Source: JAOADN01 sp046155885
Lineage (GTDB): Bacteria; Pseudomonadota; Alphaproteobacteria; Rhodobacterales; Rhodobacteraceae
Direction of reading: 5' to 3'
Assembly (NCBI GenBank): GCA_046155885.1
Contig: JBJXFU010000151.1
Span: 1-17,203 of the forward strand
Length of the DNA: 17,203 nt
Under the pieces are notes generated by a model. The model did not search any database, was not told the DNA's origin, and was given only the letters and a program-made list of their open reading frames with translations. Each line of letters begins with the position of its first letter. Position 1 is the first letter of the stretch. The position numbers and the translations under genes were made by a program. Positions 7,338 to 14,623 of this stretch are shown here, in pieces.

Positions 7338-8918
7338 CTACCGCCCTTTGAAAAGCCCGCCCAGGATGCCCCGGACGATCTGCTGGCCCGCGCGCGATCC
7401 CACGGCGCGCGCCGCGCTCTTGGCGAAGGTTTCGGCGATACTGTCGCCGCGCCCGGTCTTGCCCGTCCCGCCGAAGAGGATGTCCCTCAGCCCCCCACCA
7501 TGCTGCTGCTGTGGCTGGGACTGCGCTCCCGGAGCCTCGTAGCGGCGGGCGTTGTTGAAGGCGTCGTTCAGTCCGGAATCGCTTCCTGCCTGCTGGCTTG
7601 CGCCCGCGAGCGCCGCTGCCGCGCGGGCGGCGAGCCTTTCGTACGCGGAGTCGCGGTCGACCGTGGTTCCGTACTTGGCCGAAAACCCCGATTCCGCGAC
7701 AAGTGCCCGGCGCTGGTCAGGCGTGACCGGCCCGATCTGGGAATTGGGTGGACGGACCAAAGTCCGTTCGACGATGCCTGGGATGCCCTTGGCTTCGAGG
7801 AACGAGGTCACCGCCTCGCCGATCCCTACTTCCTTGATGGCGGTTTCGGTGTCGAAGCGGGGGTTCGGGCGATAGTTCTCGGCGGCGCGTGCGAGGTCTT
7901 TCTGGTCCTTCGCGGTGAAGGCGCGCAGCGCGTGCTGGACGCGGTTGCCAAGCTGACCGAGGATCGCGTCCGGCACGTCGGCCGGATTCTGTGTGATGAA
8001 GAACACCCCCACCCCCTTCGACCGTATCAGCCGCGCCACCTGTTCGACCTTGTCGATGAGCGCTTTAGAGGCGTCCTTGAACAGCAGGTGTGCCTCGTCG
8101 AAGAAGAAGACGAGCTTCGGCCTCTCGGGGTCGCCGACTTCCGGCAGTTCTTCGAATAGCTCCGAAAGCAGCCAGAGCAGGAAGGTCGCGTAAAGCCGCG
8201 GCGAGGCCATCAGCTTGTCGGCGGCCAGGATATTCACCCTTCCCCGCCCATCGGGGCCAACCGCCATCAGGTCGGATAGGTCGAGCGCGGGTTCGCCGAA
8301 AAACGACGCGGCCCCCTGGTTCTCGAGGATCAGCAGCGACCGCTGGATCGAACCCACCGTCGCGGGCGAGATGTTGCCGTAGCGCAGGCCGAGCTTGTCG
8401 GCGTTCTCGCCGATGAAGACCAGCATCGCCCGCAGGTCCTTGAGGTCGAGAAGCGGCAGCGCCTCTTCGTCGGCCAGTCGGAAGGCGATGTTCAGGACGC
8501 CCTCCTGCGGTTCGCTGAGATTCATCAGGCGTGATAGCAGAAGCGGCCCCATCTCGGTCACGGTGGCCCGGACCGGGTGGCCCTTTTCGCCGAAGAGATC
8601 CCAGAAGACGACCGGGAAGGACTTGTAGTCGAGCGCCCAGCCGATGGTCTGGGAGCGCTTGACGAAGGCCTCGTGCAGCTTCGCGGTTTCCGAACCGGCG
8701 GCGGATAGCCCGGCGAGGTCGCCCTTCACGTCCGCCATGAAGACCGGGACGCCGGCGGCCGAGAAGCCTTCGGCGAGGACCTGGAGGGTCACGGTCTTGC
8801 CCGTGCCGGTGGCGCCGGCGATCAGCCCGTGGCGGTTTCCGTATCCCAGAAGCAAGACCTGCGGGGTCGCATACCCCTCGCCGCCGCCACCAACGAAAAT
8901 CGAACCCGCCGCATCCAC
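7338..8918 (-). CDS. HerA-like (DUF853, YjgR-type) P-loop ATPase
   Basis: 526 residues from a GTG start, with GGGAGG 6 nt upstream. Walker A is GATGTGKT (35-42) and Walker B is LVFFFDEAHLL (269-279, Asp274/Glu275). A family-typical sensor-like FITQNPADVPDAILGQLGNRVQHALRAFT follows around 306-334, giving the HerA/FtsK-type RecA fold of the DUF853 group. After about residue 430 the chain becomes Ala/Gly/Gln-rich and low-complexity, ending GGLFKGR. The family is widespread, resembles DNA-translocating ATPases, and has no settled role. No nuclease partner (NurA-like or SIR2) lies beside it, so nothing here marks it as a HerA-type defence system. It is convergent with the CNNM gene and divergent from the intergenic region at 8919-9381. 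Confidence 0.93.
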   Translation of the reverse strand: MDAAGSIFVGGGGEGYATPQVLLLGYGNRHGLIAGATGTGKTVTLQVLAEGFSAAGVPVFMADVKGDLAGLSAAGSETAKLHEAFVKRSQTIGWALDYKSFPVVFWDLFGEKGHPVRATVTEMGPLLLSRLMNLSEPQEGVLNIAFRLADEEALPLLDLKDLRAMLVFIGENADKLGLRYGNISPATVGSIQRSLLILENQGAASFFGEPALDLSDLMAVGPDGRGRVNILAADKLMASPRLYATFLLWLLSELFEELPEVGDPERPKLVFFFDEAHLLFKDASKALIDKVEQVARLIRSKGVGVFFITQNPADVPDAILGQLGNRVQHALRAFTAKDQKDLARAAENYRPNPRFDTETAIKEVGIGEAVTSFLEAKGIPGIVERTLVRPPNSQIGPVTPDQRRALVAESGFSAKYGTTVDRDSAYERLAARAAAALAGASQQAGSDSGLNDAFNNARRYEAPGAQSQPQQQHGGGLRDILFGGTGKTGRGDSIAETFAKSAARAVGSRAGQQIVRGILGGLFKGR

Positions 8919-8951
8919 GCCGAACCTCCCGCCGAGAAATCGCCCGCCGGC

Positions 8952-8963
8952 GACAATACATTG
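8952..8963. repeat. Short inverted repeat upstream of the HerA-like gene
   Basis: ACAAT-AC-ATTGT, a perfect 5+2+5 inverted repeat, lies 34 bp ahead of the HerA-like gene start in an otherwise GC-rich stretch. It could be part of that gene's promoter (minus-strand TATTGT as a -10) or an operator. Such a short repeat can occur by chance. Confidence 0.25.
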
Positions 8964-9069
8964 TTAGCCGGTTCGTGCCAGCGTCCTCGCCGCGCTCCGC
9001 CGGCGGTACCTACCGGTTGCGTTCCTCCCTGCGGACTGACCACGCCCCGCTTGGCGCGGCCATTTTTTG

Positions 9070-9082
9070 TTGGGAATCCCAA
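9070..9082. promoter_or_regulatory. 13-bp palindrome flanked by T-runs, possible operator
   Basis: TTGGGA-A-TCCCAA is a perfect palindrome centred at 9076, with T6 immediately before (9063-9068) and after (9083-9088). It is one of the few AT-rich islands in the window. Its centre is 30 bp upstream of TTGACG at 9106, about -65 relative to the predicted start of the small transcript, a usual place for an activator site. Alternatively it is a weak hairpin plus T-run terminator, but no plus-strand gene precedes it. Confidence 0.4.
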
Positions 9083-9105
9083 TTTTTTCGCGACGTTTTT
9101 CCCAG

Positions 9106-9134
9106 TTGACGCTTTCCGACGAAGCGAATACCGT
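9106..9134 (+). promoter_or_regulatory. Candidate sigma-70 promoter of a small transcript
   Basis: TTGACG (9106-9111, five of six matches to the -35 consensus), a 17-nt spacer and TACCGT (9129-9134, a weak -10). The predicted start is near 9140. It points at the terminator at 9186-9210. Confidence 0.4.
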
Positions 9135-9139
9135 CCGCC

Positions 9140-9210
9140 GCAATGATGAAGTCGGCCAGTCCGACAGGGAGCGACAATAGGAAAAGGGCTCGGTTCTCCG
9201 GGCCCTTTTT
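9140..9210 (+). ncRNA. Candidate small regulatory RNA (about 70 nt)
   Basis: It runs from the predicted start to the last U of a strong terminator. The predicted fold is a 5-bp hairpin GTCGG-CCAGT-CCGAC (9151-9165), an unpaired purine-rich stretch AGGGAGCGACAATAGG (9166-9181), then the terminator hairpin. Two hairpins around a single-stranded GGGAG stretch is a familiar layout for alphaproteobacterial trans-acting sRNAs such as the suhB/ar8 group. That resemblance is from memory of the architecture and is not a match. It lies alone, more than 170 bp from the next start codon. It could instead be a leader attenuated before the IalB-like gene. Confidence 0.4.
9186..9210 (+). terminator. Strong rho-independent terminator
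   Basis: GGGCTCGG (9186-9193), loop TTCT, CCGGGCCC (9198-9205), then TTTTT (9206-9210). The 8-bp stem contains one G-U wobble. AAAA precedes the stem, so it could also act on the minus strand. This is the clearest intrinsic terminator in the window. Confidence 0.85.
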
Positions 9211-9381
9211 CATTGCCTTGGCACTTTCTTCCGCCCGTTTCGGCGGACTCCCTTCGGCACACCCGCACCCCTCCGGCGGGCCTTGCCGCCGGCCATCCCA
9301 AACCGATTCCGTTTCGCCGCTGACAGTCCCGATGGCCCGTGCTAAAGGCCGCGGACAGTTTCTCAATGCCGGACCCAACCC
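9211..9381. other. Non-coding leader of the IalB-like gene with a GC hairpin
   Basis: 171 bp between the terminator and the IalB-like ATG. It contains a perfect 7-bp stem CCGGCGG-GCCTTG-CCGCCGG (9273-9292) with no U-run, and a smaller CCGCC...GGCGG hairpin near 9228-9246. No convincing promoter or Shine-Dalgarno site is visible. The hairpin could be a transcript structure or a GC-rich coincidence. Confidence 0.3.
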
Positions 9382-10041
9382 ATGCCCTTCCTCCGAATTC
9401 CTCTTTCCGCCGCCAGGGCGGTCACCCTGTCGCTTGGCCTCGCCCTAGCGGCCGTTCCCGCCTTTCCGCAGGACACGGCGCAGACCGACGGGTCGGGTAC
9501 CGCCGCCGGAACCGGAACGGCCGGGACCGTGGAGGCGCCGCCGCCGTCGCTCGGCACCCCAGTCGACGATACGGGGAAGGAGTACACCGCCAAGACATTC
9601 GATGCCTGGGAACTCCGCTGCGTGAAGACCGAGTCCGGCAAGGACCCCTGCCAGCTCTTCCAGCTTCTCAAGGATGCGCAGGGGGGGGACGTGGCCGAAT
9701 TCAGCATGATCCCGCTGCCGCCGGGGCAGCAGGCGGTGGCCGGTGCCACGATCGTCACGCCGCTCGAGACGCTGCTGACCGAACAGGTGACGCTCGGGAT
9801 CGACAGCGGACAGGCCAAGAAATACCCCTTCGCCTTCTGCACGGCGATAGGCTGCGTGTCGCGCGTCGGCTTCACTGCCGACGAGATCACCGCGTTCCGC
9901 AAAGGTGTGAAGGCCACCCTGACGATCGTGCCGCTCAGTGCGCCCGACCAGAAAGTGGCGCTCGATGTCTCGCTGAAAGGCTTCACCGCCGGTTTCGAGG
10001 AACTGACGCGGATCACCGAGGAAAACGCCAAGAAGGAGTGA
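9382..10041 (+). CDS. Invasion-associated locus B (IalB) family secreted protein
   Basis: 219 residues. An N-terminal signal peptide (about 1-29, hydrophobic core VTLSLGLALAAVPA) is followed by a Thr/Gly/Ala-rich spacer to about residue 60, then the IalB domain (about 65-205): FDAWELRCVK, PCQLFQLLKD, MIPLPPG, FAFCTAIGCVSRVGF and the late LKGFTAGFEEL. Cys80, Cys90, Cys153 and Cys158 could make two disulfides in the periplasm. The family is named for a Bartonella invasion factor but is widespread in free-living alphaproteobacteria, where its role is unclear, so the name should not be read as virulence. The ATG at 9382 lacks a clear ribosome site; the earlier ATG at 9366 is out of frame. It is convergent with the ketoacyl synthase gene, 13 bp away. 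Confidence 0.88.
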   Translation: MPFLRIPLSAARAVTLSLGLALAAVPAFPQDTAQTDGSGTAAGTGTAGTVEAPPPSLGTPVDDTGKEYTAKTFDAWELRCVKTESGKDPCQLFQLLKDAQGGDVAEFSMIPLPPGQQAVAGATIVTPLETLLTEQVTLGIDSGQAKKYPFAFCTAIGCVSRVGFTADEITAFRKGVKATLTIVPLSAPDQKVALDVSLKGFTAGFEELTRITEENAKKE

Positions 10042-10054
10042 CCGGCGCCGGACG

Positions 10055-11263
10055 TCAGGCCTTCCTGAGCGCGATCACGGCATTGAACCCGCCGAAGGCG
10101 AAGGCGTTTGAAAGCGCTGCGGCGACCGGCGCCTGGCGGGCGGCGTTCGCCACCACGTCGAGCGCGCAGTCGGGATCGGCCTCCTCGTAACCGATCGTCG
10201 GGGCGATGACGCCTTCGTTCAGCGCCATGAGGCAGGCAAGCAGCTCGACCGCGCCGGTTCCTCCGACCACGTGCCCGTGCATCGACTTCGTCGACGAGAT
10301 GGGCACCCTGTCGGCGGCCGACCCCAGGGCGAGGATGAGGGCCGCGCATTCTGTCCTGTCGTTTGCCAGGGTGCCGGTGCCATGCGCGTTGATGTAGCCC
10401 ACGTCTCCGGGCGAAAGCCGCGCGTCGGCGAGCGCGCCGCGGATCGCCCGATCCGCGCCCTCGGCCGATGGCAGGACGATGTCGGACGCGTCGGAGGTCA
10501 TGGAGAAACCCGCCACCTCGGCCAGGATCGGCGCGCCGCGCGCCCGCGCGTGGCCCCATTCTTCGAAGACGAAGATACCGGCACCTTCGCCCAGAACCAT
10601 GCCGCTCCGGTTCCGGCTGAAGGGGCGGCAGGCGTCTTTCGACATCACGCGTAAACCCTCCCAGGCCTTGACACCACCGAGGCACAGCATCGCTTCCGAG
10701 CCGCCGGTCACCATCGCGCGAGTCATGCCGGCGCGGACCATCTGGAAAGCCAGGCCCATCGCGTGGTTCGACGAGGCGCAAGCGGTGGCCACGGTGAACG
10801 ACGGACCGCGAAGACCCCACTCCATGCCGACATGACTGGCCGCGGCGTTGTTCATCAGCTTTGGCACGACAAACGGATGGATCCGGTTCTTTCCCTCCAG
10901 GTAAACGGCTCGATAACTCTCGTCCCCGGTGATCACCCCGCCGCCGGCAGTCCCCAGAACGACACCGGCCTCGAGCCCGAGCGCGCCGCTGAAGTCGAGA
11001 CCGGACTGACCCACCGCTTCCCGCGCGGCGACAAGCGCGAACTGCGTGAACCGGTCGCACATCGCAATCCGTTGACGGTCCAGATGCCGTTCGGGGTACC
11101 ATTCACGGACCTGCGCTCCGATCCGAACCCCAAGCCTTTCCACATCGCGGAGATTGAGCGGGCCGATCCCGCAGCGCCCCTCGCGCAACGCCGCAAACGT
11201 CGCGGGCACATCATGACCAAGCGCGTTGATCGTGCCCGCCCCTGTGATCGCGACGCGGTGCAT
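10055..11263 (-). CDS. Beta-ketoacyl-ACP synthase (FabF/KAS II-like condensing enzyme)
   Basis: 402 residues with a complete thiolase-fold condensing-enzyme catalytic set: nucleophile Cys162 in TACASSNHA, His294 in NAHGTGTLAND, Lys326 and His331 in TKSMHGHVVGGTGAVE. The family-typical C-terminal SNAFAFGGFNAVI is present. It extends an acyl chain on ACP with malonyl-ACP. KSMHGH replaces the more usual KSMTGH of housekeeping FabF, and the protein stands outside a fabD-fabG-acpP cluster. Its start is only 8 bp behind the stop of a dedicated ACP gene, with lpxD before that, so it probably makes a specialised acyl chain, perhaps for lipid A. It looks closer to the accessory NodE/FabF-XL type than to primary FabF. 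The exact chain is not predictable. Confidence 0.92.
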   Translation of the reverse strand: MHRVAITGAGTINALGHDVPATFAALREGRCGIGPLNLRDVERLGVRIGAQVREWYPERHLDRQRIAMCDRFTQFALVAAREAVGQSGLDFSGALGLEAGVVLGTAGGGVITGDESYRAVYLEGKNRIHPFVVPKLMNNAAASHVGMEWGLRGPSFTVATACASSNHAMGLAFQMVRAGMTRAMVTGGSEAMLCLGGVKAWEGLRVMSKDACRPFSRNRSGMVLGEGAGIFVFEEWGHARARGAPILAEVAGFSMTSDASDIVLPSAEGADRAIRGALADARLSPGDVGYINAHGTGTLANDRTECAALILALGSAADRVPISSTKSMHGHVVGGTGAVELLACLMALNEGVIAPTIGYEEADPDCALDVVANAARQAPVAAALSNAFAFGGFNAVIALRKA

Positions 11264-11271
11264 CCCGTGCG

Positions 11272-11529
11272 TCAGTTCCTGCCGGCGATCAACCGCTCGA
11301 CGCCGGCGATGACCGTTGCGACGGTCGATGTGTCGAAATCATGCGCCTTTGGCTCGTTCGCGTTGAATGGAACACTGATATCGAACCGCTCCTCGATCGC
11401 AAAAATCGCCTCGACCAGGCCGAGACTGTCGATGCCGAGGTCGTCCAAAGCCATGTCGGGGCGTACCTCGGATGGGTCGAGCACTGCCTGCCGGGCAATG
11501 ATTGAGATGACTTCACCTGCGACCGTCAT
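11272..11529 (-). CDS. Specialised acyl carrier protein
   Basis: 85 residues of four-helix ACP fold. The phosphopantetheine attachment site is Ser35 in DDLGIDSLGLVE, followed by helix II AIFAIEERFDISVPF. After this it carries NANEPKAHDFDTSTVATVI rather than the short acidic loop of housekeeping AcpP, and it is less acidic overall, recalling accessory ACPs such as AcpXL that serve lipid A acylation. The ATG overlaps the lpxD stop as ATGA, with GGAGGAACGTC just ahead. The condensing-enzyme gene follows after 8 bp. It likely carries the chain made by that enzyme to an acyltransferase. Confidence 0.92.
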   Translation of the reverse strand: MTVAGEVISIIARQAVLDPSEVRPDMALDDLGIDSLGLVEAIFAIEERFDISVPFNANEPKAHDFDTSTVATVIAGVERLIAGRN

Positions 11530-12635
11530 GACGTTCCTCCGCCATCACCGCCTTCGCCCTTTCCCGAGATGACCCTGCGCAGCGATTTGACCTCGTCGAA
11601 GAGCCGCCCGAGACGGCGAATGTTCTTCCAGGCCTGGACATGCGCCTCCATCTTCATCGCCGGCGAACCGAGGATCACCCGCCCGGCCAGAACGTTCGTA
11701 AAGATCTTCGTGGCTCCGCCCGCGATCACATCGTTGCCGACAAAGATATTGTCGCTGACGCCGCACTGGCCGCCCAGCGTCACCCGATCGCCGATCCTTG
11801 TCGAACCCGAGATGCCGACCTGCCCGCAAAGCAGGCAATCCTCGCCCACCGAGGCGTTGTGGGCGATATGGACAAGGTTGTCGATCTTGGTGCCGCGCCC
11901 GATGCGGGTGGCGCGGATGGTGCCCGCGTCGATCGCGGTGCCGGAGCCGATCTCGACATCGTCGCCGATTTCCACGCCGCCGAGCGAATGGATGCGAACC
12001 CATTCCTGCGCCGTGATCTCGCCGCGGTCGCCAAGCGTCTCCCGGACCCGCTCGACGCCGGATTTTCCCTCGGTGACAAAGGAAAAGCCATCGCCGCCGA
12101 TCACCGCGTTGGGCTGCGCGATGAAGCGGACACCGATGCGCACGCCCCGGCCGATGCGGACGCCGGAGTGTATCAGCGCCCCGGGCCCGACGCTGGCGCC
12201 GTCGTCGATCGAGACATGGCTCATCACCCGCGCGCCGTCGCCGATGACCGCGCGCGCGCCGACGGCTGTGTAAGGTCCCAGCGATACGCCGCGCCCAACC
12301 GATGCGGTCGGGTGGACAACGGCGGTCGGGTGAATGCCGGGCTCTCCCCCCGGGCCGATGTCGAGAAGCCGTGTCAGACCGGCCAGGGCAAGACGTGGCC
12401 GCGCCACCAGGATCGCGGCGGCAAGACCGAGTCCGGACCAATCGGTACCCTCGGCGACGAGCGCGGCACGTGCCCGGCCTTGCGGAAGCGCCGCAAGGTA
12501 GGCTGGCTGCATCGCCACAGCTATGGAATCCGGTCCCGCCGATGCGGGTTCCGCCGCCCCCGAAACGGTCAGCGCCACGTCGCCTTCAGCCCTCGCGCCG
12601 ATGGCCCTGGCGATCTCGGCGATGCTGTGTGGCAT
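11526..12635 (-). CDS. lpxD: UDP-3-O-(3-hydroxyacyl)glucosamine N-acyltransferase
   Basis: 369 residues. The N-terminal uridine-binding domain (about 1-95: IAEIARAIGARAEGD, SGAAEPASAGPDSIAVA) is followed by a left-handed beta-helix of hexapeptide repeats (about 100-325, from GIHPTAVVHPTASVG) and a C-terminal helix (AHVQAWKNIRRLGRLFDEVK). The catalytic base is His259 in VHIAHNASVG. It adds the N-linked 3-hydroxyacyl chain in lipid A synthesis at the inner membrane. A segment of about 20 extra residues compared with E. coli LpxD (around 187-216) is, from memory, normal in Rhodobacter relatives. The frame is open upstream into the transpeptidase gene, but ATG at 12635 gives the proper N-terminus. 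The genome may or may not have another lpxD; that cannot be seen here. Confidence 0.93.
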   Translation of the reverse strand: MPHSIAEIARAIGARAEGDVALTVSGAAEPASAGPDSIAVAMQPAYLAALPQGRARAALVAEGTDWSGLGLAAAILVARPRLALAGLTRLLDIGPGGEPGIHPTAVVHPTASVGRGVSLGPYTAVGARAVIGDGARVMSHVSIDDGASVGPGALIHSGVRIGRGVRIGVRFIAQPNAVIGGDGFSFVTEGKSGVERVRETLGDRGEITAQEWVRIHSLGGVEIGDDVEIGSGTAIDAGTIRATRIGRGTKIDNLVHIAHNASVGEDCLLCGQVGISGSTRIGDRVTLGGQCGVSDNIFVGNDVIAGGATKIFTNVLAGRVILGSPAMKMEAHVQAWKNIRRLGRLFDEVKSLRRVISGKGEGGDGGGTS

Positions 12636-12681
12636 GCGCGGCACCGACCCCTGCGCCGGCGCGTCGGCCGGCCGCCCGGGC

Positions 12682-14301
12682 TTACCCCTGAACCGACGGG
12701 ATGACCACCCCGGCGGCTTCGAGCGCTTCGAAAATCCTGGCATCGCGCCCATATATATCGCGGCGGTATTCGATCCTGCCCTTCGGCGACGGCCATGCGG
12801 TGAAGTAGACAAGGTGCACGGGCACATTCTCGGCCAACGGCAGCAGGTGCTCGGAGCGGTTCTCCAGGTTCGTCTGGAAAAGCCCCACGGGGTCGTTCGT
12901 CTGCCGCGCGAGCAGCGCATAGGCGAAATCGAAGGGGCTGCCCAGCCGGATGCAGCCGTGGCTGTAGGCGCGAACCTCCTTCTTGAAGAGCGATTTCGTC
13001 GGCGTGTCGTGCAGATAGATGTTGTGCCTGTTGGGGAACATGAACTTCACCAGCCCGAGCGCATTGCCGTCCGAAGGCGGCTGCGACATCGAGAACGGGA
13101 AGTTCGCCTGCGTGAACTGGGTGAAATCGACGGCCGCGCGGTCCACCGTCCGGCCGCTCCGGTCCACGATCCGCAGATGCCCCGCAGCCATCGGGTCCTT
13201 CTGCAGCATTGGCAGGTATTCCTTGACGGTGATCGAACGGGGCACGTTCCAGGTCGGGTTGATGACCATGTGCTCCATTTCGTCCGAAAACTCGGGGCTC
13301 CGGCGGTCAGCCTGATTCATCCCGATGACGGTCTTCGTGACGAACGTCACCTTTCCGTCGTCGACGATCTTGGCCGTGAAGTCCGGCAGGTTGACCCAGA
13401 TATGGCGCTGTCCCAGTGTCAGGCCATTCATCCAGCGCAGCCGCTCCATCGCCACGATGACTGAAGCGAGCCGGGCCTCGGGCGGGCGATTCACTTCTCC
13501 GATGGTTCCTTCTGTCGCGATTCCGTCGGCGTTCAGCCCGTGTTCGATTTGGAAAAGCTGGACCGCCTTCTGGATCGCCCCGTCATAAGTCATGGTCGGC
13601 GTCGGGGCGAGGTACCCCATCGCCACCAGCCGGTTGCGAAGCTCGACAACCTCCGGACCGCTGTCTCCGGGCGCAAGTTCGGCCGCGCGCACCGGCGCGC
13701 CCCATCCTCCGGCCCGGATCGTCTCGTCGAGGTCGGCTTTGGCCCGCATCAGCCCGATGTAGCGGGGGTCCTTCGGGGGAAGGTCGCGGAGGTAGGCTTC
13801 CGGATCTGAGATCACGAAGCCCCTGAGCATCGCGAGCGGCTCCCGGCGCGTGATTTCGCGCACAATGCCGGGATCGACTGCGGCGGGATCGGCGATGACC
13901 CCCGAACGTACATCCTCGGCATAGGCCAGGAAGGCCCTCGTCATCGCGAACTCAAGCCTGCCGCGCTGACCCTCCGTGGCAAGCCGCGAGAAGCCGTCGC
14001 GCAGCCCTTCGGCATCGTAGCGAACCGCCGGAAGCCCGTGTGCCCCGGCATTGTCGAGCGCGGCGAAGAACGCCTCGCGCTGCGGCGCGTCGCCGGCCGT
14101 GGTCCAGAGCGGCGCGTAGTCGCGCAGGCGGTAGAATTCGGCGATCAGGCTGTCTTCGGCGGCCGCGGTGGCGAGCGCCTGCCGGAAGGCATCGGTCTGG
14201 GCGAGGACCGGAGCAGGAAAGACGGCAGCCGAGCCGCCGGAAACGACCCCTAGGAAGGCGGCCAGCAAAGCCGCACCCGGCCAGCCACGCGAACGCGTCA
14301 T
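12682..14301 (-). CDS. L,D-transpeptidase, YcbB/LdtD type
   Basis: 539 residues. Signal peptide at about 1-34 (ending PAPVLAQ), then a scaffold region (about 36-205), a peptidoglycan-binding domain at about 209-270 (PGDSGPEVVELRNRLVAMGY ... DGIATEGTIGEV) and the YkuD catalytic domain at about 297-480. The active site is complete: His431 (YLHDTP), then SHGCIRLG with His448 and nucleophile Cys450. In the periplasm it makes 3-3 (mDAP-mDAP) cross-links independent of penicillin-binding proteins. GGAG sits 6 nt before the ATG. lpxD starts 46 bp downstream, and a MepK-like peptidase is divergent upstream, so the context is envelope building. Confidence 0.95.
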   Translation of the reverse strand: MTRSRGWPGAALLAAFLGVVSGGSAAVFPAPVLAQTDAFRQALATAAAEDSLIAEFYRLRDYAPLWTTAGDAPQREAFFAALDNAGAHGLPAVRYDAEGLRDGFSRLATEGQRGRLEFAMTRAFLAYAEDVRSGVIADPAAVDPGIVREITRREPLAMLRGFVISDPEAYLRDLPPKDPRYIGLMRAKADLDETIRAGGWGAPVRAAELAPGDSGPEVVELRNRLVAMGYLAPTPTMTYDGAIQKAVQLFQIEHGLNADGIATEGTIGEVNRPPEARLASVIVAMERLRWMNGLTLGQRHIWVNLPDFTAKIVDDGKVTFVTKTVIGMNQADRRSPEFSDEMEHMVINPTWNVPRSITVKEYLPMLQKDPMAAGHLRIVDRSGRTVDRAAVDFTQFTQANFPFSMSQPPSDGNALGLVKFMFPNRHNIYLHDTPTKSLFKKEVRAYSHGCIRLGSPFDFAYALLARQTNDPVGLFQTNLENRSEHLLPLAENVPVHLVYFTAWPSPKGRIEYRRDIYGRDARIFEALEAAGVVIPSVQG

Positions 14302-14623
14302 TCGAAACTCCGGCAGAAAATCACGGACCCGTGAGCCGGACTGTTAGCGAAGCGTTCTGCCCTGTCCACTCACGATTCCGCCAAGTAGGGGCACATTGTC
14401 ACATCTCGGCAACGGTCCTGGGGAAAGCCGAAGCCCGCCCTTGTGGGCACCGCCCATCAGCAAAATCCCGCCGATCGCGCTTCGCCAACGGGACCGGCCG
14501 GCGAACTCTGTTGGCGGGGGCCGGAGCCTGTGCCATAAAAGCCCCGCGCCTTGGGGGCCGTTTAACGATTAAGCCGCTGATAATGCGGCGAAAACGAAGA
14601 CTGGGACGGGACAGGCACTGATC
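14302..14623. other. 322-bp divergent intergenic region between the L,D-transpeptidase and MepK-like genes
   Basis: It should hold both promoters. Visible elements are a palindrome TCACGG-AC-CCGTGA (14321-14334), a GCCCC...GGGGGC hairpin around 14540-14558, TTAA-CGA-TTAA (14562-14572) and a -10-like GATAAT (14579-14584) without a good -35. No ORF with coding character was seen. Confidence 0.5.
14321..14334. promoter_or_regulatory. 14-bp palindrome in the leader of the L,D-transpeptidase gene
   Basis: TCACGG-AC-CCGTGA, perfect 6-bp arms, ends 20 bp before the transpeptidase ATG and 10 bp before its Shine-Dalgarno. It could be a repressor operator over the promoter or transcript start, or a small leader hairpin. 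Confidence 0.4.

Noticed and set aside
9010..9378. A minus-strand ORF containing MKKGPENRALFLLSLPVGL
   Set aside because: The hydrophobic stretch is the antisense of the terminator and small-RNA hairpins; no ribosome site or conserved domain was seen.
9143..9448. A plus-strand ORF starting MMKSASPTG in the intergenic region
   Set aside because: It reads straight through a strong intrinsic terminator and into the IalB-like gene in another frame, so it is unlikely to be translated.
9363..11102. A 579-codon open frame on the minus strand overlapping the ketoacyl synthase and IalB-like genes
   Set aside because: It is a shadow frame of two genes with complete catalytic or family motifs; its own product is Arg/Gly-rich low-complexity sequence typical of GC-rich antisense frames.
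12636..12920. N-terminal extension of lpxD into the transpeptidase gene
   Set aside because: The extra 95 residues are Arg/Pro/Ser-rich shadow sequence; the ATG at 12635 begins the recognisable LpxD domain.
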